A stretch of DNA of 64,000 nucleotides, taken from the NCBI RefSeq assembly GCF_004005945.1, contig NZ_SACS01000009.1, forward strand, positions 103,683 through 167,682, given 5' to 3'. This document shows, piece by piece, positions 1 through 8,662 of this stretch. The notes under the pieces are model-generated. The model worked only from the letters and a program-made list of their open reading frames with translations, was not told where the DNA came from and ran no database searches. This stretch comes from Rheinheimera riviphila. Its GTDB lineage: Bacteria > Pseudomonadota > Gammaproteobacteria > Enterobacterales > Alteromonadaceae. Position numbers and translations under genes: made by a program. Each line of letters opens with the position of its first letter. Position 1 is the stretch's first letter.

Positions 1-568
1 ATTCAGGAGCCGCCAGGAGCTGCTGATAGTTGTCGATAAGGGCGGTTAAATTAAAGCGCCATTGGAACTGGTCTGTTGGGTCTTTGTATAAATTCTTGAG
101 TAAAAACTGCCGTACGCCCAGTTCATCAACAAAAGGCTGTATCAATAAATCAGCCTGTTTACGATCGTTGAGCGCGGTTAAATCAATCGCGGCCAAACCT
201 TGTAATATCCGCTGATGACGCGGCTCGTTTACCACCGGCGAAATATCGGCCAGGATCAGTTTGCTCACTCGCGTAGGCTCTGACAAGGCCATTTGCATTG
301 CGACTTTGCCGCCCATCGAATGCCCCAATACCGCGCATTGGGTGATTTGTAGACTATCCAGCGTCTCAAATACATCCGCCGCCATTTGTGGATAATCCAT
401 GCGGTCAGCACGTGGCGAGCGGCCATGGTTACGCAAATCGACATTCATCAGCTGAAAATCGGGCTGCAACGCCCGGGCGATGACACCTAAATTTTCGTAA
501 CTGCCAAATAAACCATGGATTAATACCAGTGGTTGACCTTGGCCTGTTATGTCAGTATGTAATATCAT
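1..568 (-). CDS. ybfF: YbfF-type alpha/beta hydrolase (esterase), C-terminus outside window
   Basis: This gene reads leftward off the window edge; about 189 residues are visible from an ATG at 566-568. The translation begins MILHTDITGQGQPLVLIHG, which holds the HG oxyanion-hole motif, followed by an NHGRS loop and the nucleophile elbow GHSMGGK, all typical of YbfF-like acyl esterases that hydrolyse short acyl thioesters or esters in the cytoplasm. The catalytic His would lie beyond the edge and cannot be checked. It is divergent from seqA with 145 bp between the start codons, the same ybfF/seqA arrangement as in E. coli, which supports the family call. The exact substrate is not readable from sequence. 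Confidence 0.88.
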   Translation of the reverse strand, partial: MILHTDITGQGQPLVLIHGLFGSYENLGVIARALQPDFQLMNVDLRNHGRSPRADRMDYPQMAADVFETLDSLQITQCAVLGHSMGGKVAMQMALSEPTRVSKLILADISPVVNEPRHQRILQGLAAIDLTALNDRKQADLLIQPFVDELGVRQFLLKNLYKDPTDQFQWRFNLTALIDNYQQLLAAPE

Positions 569-713
569 GATTTTCCTTCGGCGACGAAATCAGCACGGCT
601 AAACAGCAGCACCCAACAGCATTGAAGGGTAATGTTAACAAATTGCCGGGCTGGCGTCAGCCGTCGTCCATTTATATAATGCCGGTCTTTCGTTTGGGTT
701 TTAAGGTAGCTTT

Positions 714-1259
714 ATGAAAACAATAGAGATAGATGAAGAGCTTTATCATTACATTGCCAGTCAGACCCAGCAGATCGGGGAAAGCGCTTCGGAAATTTTA
801 CGCCGTTTGTTACTGCCGGATGCAGTCGCCACCGCAGAAGCTATCGTCGGTCAAGTCAGCACCCCAGCTGCCGTCAAAGCGACTACAGAGCCTAAAGTCG
901 CCGCTGAACCAGCAGCTAACCATCAGAAAGTATTCGACATTTTAAGCAAGCAAGACTTACAAGCCGAACAAAGCGTGGTCGGGCGGTTTTTAATTATTTT
1001 GTCGGCGTTGGCTCGTGCTCACAAAGGAAAATTTGCTTTAGTCGCTGAAATCAAAGGCCGCAACCGGTTGTATTTTGCCCGTAAACAAGCTGATTTGTTG
1101 GAGGCGGGCAGTAGCACCAATCCAAAACCTATTCCCAACAGCGAGTTTTGGGTGATTACCAATTCCAACACCACCCGTAAAAAGATGATGTTGACCGAAG
1201 CCGCTTTAAAACTCGGTTATAGCCAGATCGAAGCCGAACAAATCAGAGATTTTTTATAA
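714..1259 (+). CDS. seqA: SeqA, negative modulator of replication initiation
   Basis: SeqA binds hemimethylated GATC sites, sequesters oriC after initiation and organises newly replicated DNA. The 181-residue product matches the family length. It has the N-terminal oligomerisation segment (about residues 1-35, [16 protein letters not shown] onward), a low-complexity Ala/Pro/Glu linker (about 40-75) and the C-terminal DNA-binding domain (about 76-181) with the TNSNTTRKK loop that contacts methylated GATC. The start is preceded by AAGGTAG. The following pgm gene starts 53 bp downstream behind its own AAAGGAG site, so the two are probably co-transcribed as in E. coli. Confidence 0.95.
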   Translation: MKTIEIDEELYHYIASQTQQIGESASEILRRLLLPDAVATAEAIVGQVSTPAAVKATTEPKVAAEPAANHQKVFDILSKQDLQAEQSVVGRFLIILSALARAHKGKFALVAEIKGRNRLYFARKQADLLEAGSSTNPKPIPNSEFWVITNSNTTRKKMMLTEAALKLGYSQIEAEQIRDFL

Positions 1260-1312
1260 GGCAAATTAGATTTTTTTATAGGGCACGTCAGACATTTTTA
1301 AAAGGAGAGAGT

Positions 1313-2959
1313 ATGTCAGTTCATCCGCAAGCCGGACAAGTTGCGACCAGGGACAAATTAGCCAACATCCCGTTATTGTGTTCAGAGTATTACGTGCTGG
1401 CACCGGATGTTTCGCAGCAAGCTCAGCGGGTGAGTTTTGGCACCTCCGGCCATCGTGGCAGTGCTGCCTTGGCATCTTTTAACGAAGCGCATATCAAGGC
1501 TATTAGCCAGGCCGTTGCCGAATATCGCGCGGCGCAAGGCATCAGTGGTCCGCTGTTTTTAGGTAAAGACACCCATGCGTTATCAGAGCCGGCGTTTATT
1601 TCTGCGGTGCAGGTGTTTATTGCCAACGGTGTGCAGCTCAAAGTACAAACCGGTGGCGGTTACACGCCAACGCCGGTGATTTCGCACGCGATTTTACGCT
1701 ACAACGCCAGTAAGCAACCGGCGCTGGCTGATGGCATCGTCATTACCCCTTCGCACAATCCGCCGGAAGATGGCGGTATCAAATACAATCCACCGCATGG
1801 TGGTCCGGCTGACACGGATGCCACGTCCTGGATTGAACAACGCGCGAACCAACTGATTGCGGATGGTTTGCACGCTGTCAAACAACTGTCATTTGCTGAT
1901 GCTATAACAAGCCCACTTTATCAGCTGCATGATTACGTGAAGCCCTATGTTGATGATTTAGAACAAGTCATCGATATGGCAGCGATTGCCAAGGCTAAAG
2001 TAAAAATTGGCGTGGATCCGTTAGGTGGTTCTGGCATTGCCTTCTGGCCGGAAATTGCCAAACGGTATGGCCTTGATATTACGGTGGTAAATGAGGTCGT
2101 CGACCCGACTTTTGGTTTTATGCCGCTGGATAAAGACGGCAAAATCCGGATGGATTGCAGCTCAGCTTATTCGATGGCCAACCTGATTAAACTCAAAGAT
2201 CAGTTTGATTTAGGTATTGGTAACGATCCGGATTTTGACCGGCACGGCATTGTTACCCGCAGCGGCGGTTTACTCAATCCAAACCATTATTTGGCAGTGG
2301 CGATAAATTATTTAATCAGCAACAGACCACAATGGGGATTGGATAAAAAAATCGGCAAAACCCTGGTCTCCAGCGCCTTGATTGACCGGGTGGTGGCTGG
2401 CCGTGGCCGTACTTTGTTTGAGGTGCCGGTTGGCTTTAAGTGGTTTGTTGACGGTTTGTATGACGGCAGTTTGGTATTTGGCGGTGAAGAATCAGCCGGC
2501 GCCAGCTTCTTACGCTTTGATGGCAGCGTCTGGTCTACCGATAAAGATGGCTTTATTTTGGGGTTGTTAGCAGCCGAAATGATTGCCAAAACCGGTGTTG
2601 ACCCTTATTTGCAATATCAGGCTTTGACCCGCGAATTTGGCGCGCCGTTGTACCGTCGGTTAGATGCGCCTGCTGATTTTGCCCAGAAAAATGCGCTGAA
2701 GAATTTAAACGTGGCCAGCGTGACGCAAACTGAGCTCGCTGGTGACCCTATTCTGGCGGTGCTGAGCAAAGCGCCGGGCAATAATGCGGCCATTGGCGGG
2801 GTGAAAGTGGTGACGCAAAACGGCTGGTTCGCAGCCAGGCCATCAGGCACCGAAAACAGCTACAAAATTTATCTGGAAAGTTTTGTTGATCAGGCGCATT
2901 TAGTGCGGTTAGAAACAGACGCCAAAGCCTTTGTGCAAAGTGTTTTTGACCAGATCTAA
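1313..2959 (+). CDS. pgm: Phosphoglucomutase (alpha-D-glucose phosphate-specific)
   Basis: The enzyme interconverts glucose 1-phosphate and glucose 6-phosphate in the cytoplasm, linking glycogen turnover to glycolysis and to UDP-glucose synthesis. The 548 residues match E. coli Pgm (546). The catalytic phosphoserine loop [11 protein letters not shown] is present with Ser at about residue 147. The metal-binding loop DPDFDRHG, the sugar-binding loop GGEESAG and the phosphate-binding loop [10 protein letters not shown] follow in the expected order. AAAGGAG lies 7-8 bases before the ATG. It stands between seqA and glgP, and the neighbouring phosphorylase makes its substrate, glucose 1-phosphate. 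Confidence 0.96.
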   Translation: MSVHPQAGQVATRDKLANIPLLCSEYYVLAPDVSQQAQRVSFGTSGHRGSAALASFNEAHIKAISQAVAEYRAAQGISGPLFLGKDTHALSEPAFISAVQVFIANGVQLKVQTGGGYTPTPVISHAILRYNASKQPALADGIVITPSHNPPEDGGIKYNPPHGGPADTDATSWIEQRANQLIADGLHAVKQLSFADAITSPLYQLHDYVKPYVDDLEQVIDMAAIAKAKVKIGVDPLGGSGIAFWPEIAKRYGLDITVVNEVVDPTFGFMPLDKDGKIRMDCSSAYSMANLIKLKDQFDLGIGNDPDFDRHGIVTRSGGLLNPNHYLAVAINYLISNRPQWGLDKKIGKTLVSSALIDRVVAGRGRTLFEVPVGFKWFVDGLYDGSLVFGGEESAGASFLRFDGSVWSTDKDGFILGLLAAEMIAKTGVDPYLQYQALTREFGAPLYRRLDAPADFAQKNALKNLNVASVTQTELAGDPILAVLSKAPGNNAAIGGVKVVTQNGWFAARPSGTENSYKIYLESFVDQAHLVRLETDAKAFVQSVFDQI

Positions 2960-2970
2960 GTCCTGTCAAG

Positions 2971-3010
2971 CGACTGCATTCGTATGTAATTAAATTACGG
3001 TATGCAGTCG
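2971..3010. repeat. Interrupted inverted repeat downstream of pgm
   Basis: Perfect 9-bp outer arms (CGACTGCAT at 2971-2979 and ATGCAGTCG at 3002-3010) enclose an inner palindrome GTAATT-A-AATTAC. The folded hairpin would have a small asymmetric internal loop. It starts 12 bp after the pgm stop, but no T-run follows, so a classic intrinsic terminator is not supported. It could be an RNA 3'-end stabiliser or a protein site ahead of glgP. Confidence 0.5.
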
Positions 3011-3152
3011 TAATAGTCTGTTTCCTTGACGAATAGCCGTACATTCTGTAATTTTACTACAAGAATAATAAAAGCAGCATCGACCTCCCGCGTCTCAAGC
3101 TGTGGTCATTGTCGCCTGGCGATAATCGGATCTGGCAAACTGGAAATAGATC

Positions 3153-5642
3153 ATGAAACCAATATCATCAAATGCGACGGTTGCAGTGGCAGCGTTGCCC
3201 ACGGCTGCAGAATTAAAAGATAGAATTATCCGCCACTTACACGGCACTTTGGGCACCGATGTCAATAAAGCCAGCCCTCAGGCCTGGTGGCGCGCGACTT
3301 GCGCCTCAATCAACGAATACGTATTTGACGGTCTGCGTAACACCCAGCGCACGCACTATCAGCAAAATACCCGCGCTGTGCATTATTTCAGCCTCGAATA
3401 TCTGATGGGCCGACTGTTTAGCAATAACCTGCACAATCTCGGTTGTTACGACGCCGCCAAACAGGCGCTGGCCGAACTTGGCATGGACATCGCCGATTTA
3501 GAAGAACAAGAAGAAGACATGGCGCTTGGCAACGGCGGTTTAGGCCGGCTGGCAGCCTGTTTTATCGATTCGTTAGCGACGTTAAATTACCCGGCCATTG
3601 GTTATGGTATTCACTACGAACATGGCCTGTTTAAACAAGAATTCCAACATGGTTTCCAGATTGAACGCCCGGATAGCTGGCGTGAATATGGTAATCCGTG
3701 GGAAATTTGCCGACCAGAATCGGCGCAGGAAATCTCCGTTTACGGCTACGTTGAAACTGTGTACGACCTGCAAGGCAAAATGAAAAAAGTCTGGCACCCC
3801 GGTCGCATCATCAAAGCCGTGCCATGGGATATACCAGTGGTGGGTTACAACGGTAGTTCAGTGAACGTGTTACGTTTGTGGGAAAGCCGCGCCAGTGACT
3901 TTTTTAACTGGGACGTGTTTAACTCAGGTGGTTATGTCGATGCTGCGCGCGAAAACATCGAAGCGGAAACCATTTCTAAAGTGCTGTATCCAAATGACGA
4001 TACCGATGCCGGTAAAGAACTGCGCTTAATCCAGCAGTACTTTTTCTGCTCAAGTTCGCTGAAAGACATCATCCGCCGCTATAAACGCGCGCATGGCGAT
4101 GATTGGAGTTACTTTGCCAAACAAGTGGTGATCCAGCTCAACGATACGCATCCGGCAGTCGCAATTCCTGAACTGATGCGGGTATTGGTCGACCGTGCGG
4201 AAATGAACTGGGAAGACGCCTGGAACATTTGTCAGCATGTGTTTGCCTACACCAACCACACCTTGCTGCCAGAAGCGCTGGAGCGTTGGCCGGTGCGATT
4301 GTTCGAAAAAGTGTTACCGCGCCATATTGAAATTATTTATGAAATCAACCGCCGCTTCTTAGTTGAGCAGGTTGATGTGCGTTGGCCGGGTGATGTCGAG
4401 AAAAAACGTAAACTGTCGATTATCGAAGAAGGCCACGAGCCAATGGTGCGGATGGGGCATTTGTCGGTGGTTGGATCGTTTCGGGTCAACGGCGTGGCCG
4501 AAGTGCATTCTGCCTTGGTAAAATCCGATTTATTCCCGGAAATGGTCGCGTTATGGCCGGATAAGTTCACCAACATTACCAATGGCGTGACGCCGCGGCG
4601 CTGGTTAAAAGCCTGTAATAAGCGGTTATCAAAACTGCTGGATAATACCATCGGCACTGATTGGCCAACTGATTTAACCAAATTATCAGCGCTACAAGCC
4701 CATGCCGATGATCCAGCGATGCAAGATGCCTTTATGGCGATCAAGCAACAAAACAAAGCCGATCTGGCCGAAGTGGTGAAAAACCTGACCGGTATCGCCA
4801 TTGACCCGCATGCGCTGTTTGACGTGCAAATTAAACGTCTGCATGAATACAAACGTCAGCATCTGAATTTATTGCATATTCTGGCGTTGTATCGTCGGAT
4901 TTTGCAGGATCCGGATTATGACATGGTGCCACGCGTATTCTTCTTTGGTGCCAAAGCGGCGCCTGGCTATAAATTGGCCAAAGATATTATCTACGCTATC
5001 AATAAAATCGCCGACAAAATTAACCACGATAAACGGGTGAAGAACCGGATTAAAGTGGTGTTTATGCCGAACTACCGGGTCAGCCTGGCCGAGAAGATGA
5101 TCCCGGCGGCCGATGTATCAGAGCAAATCTCGACCGCCGGTAAAGAAGCCAGCGGTACCGGCAATATGAAGCTGGCGCTGAACGGCGCCATCACGGTTGG
5201 TACTATGGACGGCGCGAATATTGAAATCGCCGAAGAAGTAGGCAGTGATAATATTGCGATCTTTGGTTTGTCCGTGGATGAAGTGAAAGCGCTGTACGCC
5301 AAAGGCTACGACAGTCGCGATTACTACTACAACAATCCGGAATTAAAAGCGATTCTGGACTGGCTGGAAACCGACTATTTCACCCCAGGTAAACCAGGTG
5401 AACTGGCGGCGATTAAACGCAGCCTCATTGAAGGTGGCGACCATTATCTGGTGATGGCGGACTTTGCATCTTATGTCAAAGCGCAGGAAACCATTGATGG
5501 CTGGTACCGCGATAAAGCGGGCTGGGCGAAAAAGGCCATTCTCAACACCGCCAGTGTTGGCAAGTTTACCTCAGATCGTTCGATTGAAGATTATGTGGCG
5601 CGCGTTTGGCAATTGACCAAATGCGAAGTGGGTAACGTCTGA
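3153..5642 (+). CDS. glgP: Glycogen/maltodextrin phosphorylase
   Basis: This PLP enzyme phosphorolyses alpha-1,4-glucan chains to glucose 1-phosphate. The product of 829 residues fits the GT35 family. Visible signatures are the N-terminal YFSLEYLMGR segment, the active-site block GNGGLGRLAACF, QLNDTHPA, the NGVTPRRWL motif, the KRLHEYKRQ segment and the PLP attachment motif EASGTGNMKLALNG with the Schiff-base lysine at about residue 673. The ATG at 3153 gives an N-terminus of normal length; no strong Shine-Dalgarno is seen just before it (TGGAAATAGATC). Its position next to pgm gives a route from glycogen to glucose 6-phosphate. The specificity (glycogen versus maltodextrin) cannot be decided here. 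Confidence 0.95.
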   Translation: MKPISSNATVAVAALPTAAELKDRIIRHLHGTLGTDVNKASPQAWWRATCASINEYVFDGLRNTQRTHYQQNTRAVHYFSLEYLMGRLFSNNLHNLGCYDAAKQALAELGMDIADLEEQEEDMALGNGGLGRLAACFIDSLATLNYPAIGYGIHYEHGLFKQEFQHGFQIERPDSWREYGNPWEICRPESAQEISVYGYVETVYDLQGKMKKVWHPGRIIKAVPWDIPVVGYNGSSVNVLRLWESRASDFFNWDVFNSGGYVDAARENIEAETISKVLYPNDDTDAGKELRLIQQYFFCSSSLKDIIRRYKRAHGDDWSYFAKQVVIQLNDTHPAVAIPELMRVLVDRAEMNWEDAWNICQHVFAYTNHTLLPEALERWPVRLFEKVLPRHIEIIYEINRRFLVEQVDVRWPGDVEKKRKLSIIEEGHEPMVRMGHLSVVGSFRVNGVAEVHSALVKSDLFPEMVALWPDKFTNITNGVTPRRWLKACNKRLSKLLDNTIGTDWPTDLTKLSALQAHADDPAMQDAFMAIKQQNKADLAEVVKNLTGIAIDPHALFDVQIKRLHEYKRQHLNLLHILALYRRILQDPDYDMVPRVFFFGAKAAPGYKLAKDIIYAINKIADKINHDKRVKNRIKVVFMPNYRVSLAEKMIPAADVSEQISTAGKEASGTGNMKLALNGAITVGTMDGANIEIAEEVGSDNIAIFGLSVDEVKALYAKGYDSRDYYYNNPELKAILDWLETDYFTPGKPGELAAIKRSLIEGGDHYLVMADFASYVKAQETIDGWYRDKAGWAKKAILNTASVGKFTSDRSIEDYVARVWQLTKCEVGNV

Positions 5643-5683
5643 CGATCGACGCTTAACCACAGCTTTTAATTAAGTGTTGAATC

Positions 5684-5713
5684 AAAAAGCCCGGGCAATT
5701 GCCTGGGCTTTTT
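5684..5713. terminator. Bidirectional intrinsic terminator, glgP / MFS gene
   Basis: The stem AAAAAGCCCGGGCAA pairs with TTGCCTGGGCTTTTT with a single G-T wobble, giving a near-perfect palindrome with A-run and T-run flanks. It lies between the convergent glgP and the Bcr/CflA gene and can stop transcription from either side. Confidence 0.9.
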
Positions 5714-5732
5714 ACTTTGAAGCCTTTAAATA

Positions 5733-6989
5733 TTAAAGACTTTCTGACGCTTGTTCCGGCAAAGTTTCAGCGGCATTCTTTTGCTGATAGCGCTGCGCGT
5801 AGCTGAAAATCAGCATACTGATACAACTAAACACTAAAAAGCCTCCGGTCACCGGAAACAAAGTCCCGTTATACATTTGCCCAATCACGGTGCCAATCAC
5901 CATCGACATAATTGACGAGGTCGAACCAATAATGGCTGCAGCGATACCGGCGACATGCCCCATCGGTTCCATCGCCATGGCATTGATATTGCCAAACACC
6001 AGCCCAAAACAGAAAAACAGCACTGATGCATAAATCACAAACATCCATAGCTGCACTTCGACACTCAGGTGTACCACTAAAAACAGCGCTGAGCTGCCAA
6101 TAATGCCCCAAATAGCCAGCTTGGCTAAGTGTTGCATCCCCAGTTTTTGCACCAGCTGAGAATTCACCAGCGAGGCCGCGCCAAACACAATCGCCAATAA
6201 CCCAAAGTAAAATACAAACATCTCGCCGGTTTTAAATAAGTCCTGGAATATTTGCTGTGACGAATTCAGATAACCGATAAAACTGCCAAAAAACAAGCCC
6301 ATACAAATCATGTAGCAAACCGTAGGCACGTTGCTGATGACTTCTTTAAAACCTTCGGCGAATCCCTTGCTACTCATCGGAATGCGGTGCGCTTTGGGCA
6401 AAGTTTCTTCCAGTCGGAAGAAAATCCACACCGCAATCATCAAGGCGTAAAACACATACAGCACAAAAATGTCGCGCCAATTGCTGATCCACATCACGGC
6501 CTGACCCAGACTCGGCGCCAACGCTGGCACCATCACAAAAATCATCATCACCAGTGACATAATCCGCGCCATATCATTGCCGGCGTATTTATCACGCACG
6601 ATTGAAATCGCTGACACATAAGGCCCTGATACACCGAGCCCCTGGATAAACCGACCGAGCAATAAGGTATTGATATCGGTGGCAACATAACAAAGTACGG
6701 TGCCGGCTAAAAACAGCAATATACCGCCATACAGCACTTTTTTGCGGCCGGTGGCGTCCGATAACGGGCCACAAATCAGTTGGCCGATGGCCATCCCAAA
6801 AAACAACGCACTCACCACATACTGCGCCTGATTCGGATGCGCCAGCACGATGTAGGCGCGAATGGCGTCCAGTGCTGGTAATAATGCATCAATCGATATC
6901 GCGACAATCGACATCAATAGCGCCACCAACAAGGTAAATTCGCCGGTCGAAATGCGCGAGGTAGGCGCATGGGTAGAATAATCAGCCAT
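5733..6989 (-). CDS. Bcr/CflA-family multidrug efflux MFS transporter
   Basis: An inner-membrane proton antiporter of the 12-helix DHA1 group; Bcr and CflA export drugs such as bicyclomycin, sulfonamides or chloramphenicol. The family motif of the first helix (SIDALLPALDAI) and the helix 2-3 loop GQLICGPLSDATGRKKVL are clear, and hydrophobic helices continue to a polar C-terminal tail. I chose the ATG at 6987-6989 (MADYSTHAPT) because GGA lies 9 bases upstream and because helix 1 then starts at the usual distance. An in-frame start at 7076 would add 29 residues lacking family character. Substrate unknown. Confidence 0.88.
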   Translation of the reverse strand: MADYSTHAPTSRISTGEFTLLVALLMSIVAISIDALLPALDAIRAYIVLAHPNQAQYVVSALFFGMAIGQLICGPLSDATGRKKVLYGGILLFLAGTVLCYVATDINTLLLGRFIQGLGVSGPYVSAISIVRDKYAGNDMARIMSLVMMIFVMVPALAPSLGQAVMWISNWRDIFVLYVFYALMIAVWIFFRLEETLPKAHRIPMSSKGFAEGFKEVISNVPTVCYMICMGLFFGSFIGYLNSSQQIFQDLFKTGEMFVFYFGLLAIVFGAASLVNSQLVQKLGMQHLAKLAIWGIIGSSALFLVVHLSVEVQLWMFVIYASVLFFCFGLVFGNINAMAMEPMGHVAGIAAAIIGSTSSIMSMVIGTVIGQMYNGTLFPVTGGFLVFSCISMLIFSYAQRYQQKNAAETLPEQASESL

Positions 6990-7147
6990 CAGCAGTGTTC
7001 CGTTAGATTGATAAAACAGGGGATCCAGCAAAATGCCATGATATACCCAAAAGGATGGCAGTTGCATGGTGTTCAATCGCAGCAGGACTGGTCATGGTCG
7101 ACGCCGCAGGGGCAGCACGGACCCGCTATTTTATTCAGCGGTAATTT

Positions 7148-7882
7148 TTACTCGATGACATGGGGCCATAAATCAGCCTTTTGCAGTTCAATGATGGCTT
7201 GATTAATTTCTTCCTGGCGTTGAAACAGTGATGATTTTCGGCTTAACGCCAGATAAACCGGGGTTTTTGACAACATCAGCGGTGTAATGACGATATTTTG
7301 ATAATTCGAAAAGTTTTCGATGGCATAACGCAGGTAATCCTGCTCTTCAATTACCCCTTGCGCCCGGCCTTTAACAACCAGTTCATTTTTAGCGCGTCGA
7401 TCAGCAACTTCAATAAACTTTTCAACGTAGCGGGGGTCAAATCTGATTTTTTCAAAAGCAACGCCAAGATAACTGCCTTTGGTCAACGCAATGCGGCCAG
7501 GGAAGTGCAACAGCTCCGCCAGTGAATTGACCCCAAGCCATTCCGGATAGGATTTATGTACACCGACCACCAGCACTTCCAGTTGATGCGGTGCCAGAAA
7601 TAACATGGTTTTGTTGCGGCTGTCGGTTTTGGTCAGATTAAAAATAAAGTCCAGTTCACCTTGCTCGACCAGCTTTAAAGCCCGGCCAAAAGGGGCATCG
7701 AGGTATTCGACCTGACAATTCAGCTTGGCGGCGAGCCGCTCTGACAACACCACACGACTACCTTGCCATGCTTGATCCTGAAAATATGAATACGGCGGAA
7801 ATTCGTTGACCTGCACCTTCATCACGCACGCTGACAAGGGCGCAAAATGTAACAAGGTGAAAATAATCAGCCAGAATTTCAT
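7148..7882 (-). CDS. Periplasmic solute-binding protein (SBP_bac_3 type), orphan
   Basis: A secreted protein of about 244 residues: a hydrophobic signal segment (MKFWLIIFTLLHFAPLSA) is followed by the typical start of a type 3 binding protein (VQVNEFPPYSYF) and the lobe motif GELDFIFNLTKTDSR. These domains bind amino acids or similar small ligands, or act as sensors. No ABC permease or ATPase gene lies nearby, so it is an orphan, as is common in aquatic gammaproteobacteria. A conserved Cys (SACVMK) sits at the end of the signal segment, but the context is a poor lipobox. The ATG at 7880-7882 is preferred to the adjacent TTG. The ligand cannot be predicted. Confidence 0.75.
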   Translation of the reverse strand: MKFWLIIFTLLHFAPLSACVMKVQVNEFPPYSYFQDQAWQGSRVVLSERLAAKLNCQVEYLDAPFGRALKLVEQGELDFIFNLTKTDSRNKTMLFLAPHQLEVLVVGVHKSYPEWLGVNSLAELLHFPGRIALTKGSYLGVAFEKIRFDPRYVEKFIEVADRRAKNELVVKGRAQGVIEEQDYLRYAIENFSNYQNIVITPLMLSKTPVYLALSRKSSLFQRQEEINQAIIELQKADLWPHVIE

Positions 7883-8105
7883 CAAATCGCGGCATCAGAA
7901 AAGAGCGGATAACTGCAACTTAGCAGAGCGAACGCGATGATACAAGCCCGTGGTACCAGCTGGTTGGCAGCTCATATCAGCATTGAAATGAGGGAATCTT
8001 CTGTTGACACTGGAAATTTCCGGCAGCAGTCCCCATAACCTATGTTTCGGAACCTATCTACCCACACAAGGTCAGATAGCCAGCAGTTAATTTTTGAGGT
8101 AGATA

Positions 8106-8507
8106 ATGAAAGGATCCTGGCAAAGTGGTGCGCCACGTATGCAGTTTCAGTTTGGGCAGGGCAAAAAGCCCGGATTTTTAAGTCTGATTGTTATCGCCTT
8201 AGCACTAGGCTTATCTCTGGTGTTCGGTATTGGTTTACTGATGATCGCCGCGACTTTACTGGTGCTGATGTTGCCGTGGCTGTGGTGGAAAAAACGTAAG
8301 TTAATCGAACGGATGCGACAAGCGCAGGCTGCTTATCAGGCGCAGCAACAAGATCCGGCTGCTTCCGGTGTGATCATCGAAGGCGAAGTTATTGCAAGTG
8401 AAGGGGGGCAGCGTGAGACGTCAGGTTCGGCGTCCACCGCCAAATCGCAGACGCTTTATGTGCAGGGCGTAACGATTGAGCAAGATAGCTCCGATCCTGT
8501 CAAATAA
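8106..8507 (+). CDS. Small inner-membrane protein of unknown function
   Basis: I do not recognise a named family. The 133-residue product starts behind TTGAGGTAG, a good ribosome site. A polar N-terminus (1-22) precedes a long hydrophobic stretch (about 24-61) that can form two closely spaced helices, ending in WLWWKKRKLIERMRQAQ, a positively charged and coiled-coil-like segment suggesting a cytoplasmic C-terminus. The tail (about 75-133) is polar and acidic (VIIEGEVIASEGG). It stands alone between a divergent binding-protein gene and ydiJ. A TTGACA hexamer sits 97 bp upstream, but no convincing -10 follows at the right distance. Confidence 0.7.
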   Translation: MKGSWQSGAPRMQFQFGQGKKPGFLSLIVIALALGLSLVFGIGLLMIAATLLVLMLPWLWWKKRKLIERMRQAQAAYQAQQQDPAASGVIIEGEVIASEGGQRETSGSASTAKSQTLYVQGVTIEQDSSDPVK

Positions 8508-8526
8508 CAGTGCAGACACCTCAAAA

Positions 8527-8567
8527 ACAGCGGACCCAAAGCTTGCTATGCGTGGGTCTATCGCTGT
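8527..8567 (+). terminator. Hairpin after the small membrane-protein gene (possible terminator)
   Basis: ACAGCG-GACCCA (8527-8538) pairs with TGGGTC-TAT-CGCTGT (8553-8567), leaving a 3-nt bulge. A T-rich stretch (GGTCTTTTTTAT) follows about 9 bases later. The T-run is displaced from the stem base, so termination is possible but not certain. Confidence 0.4.
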
Positions 8568-8662
8568 CGTTACCGGTCTTTTTTATCTGTAAAAGCCTTA
8601 AAATCAGCGCGCTGCCAATGATATACTCGGGGCAACTTCACTAAGTTGCAGTAACCAGAGCG

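Noticed and set aside
30..215. Plus-strand frame of 61 codons at the left edge
   Set aside because: It is antisense to the clear YbfF esterase, which runs off the window.
4337..4852. Minus-strand frame of 171 codons inside glgP
   Set aside because: It is antisense to a conserved part of the phosphorylase and has a shadow-like composition with no ribosome site of note.
7883..8105. TTGACA at 8004 as a full promoter for the small membrane protein
   Set aside because: No -10 hexamer occurs at 16-18 bp distance; the nearest candidates are too far.
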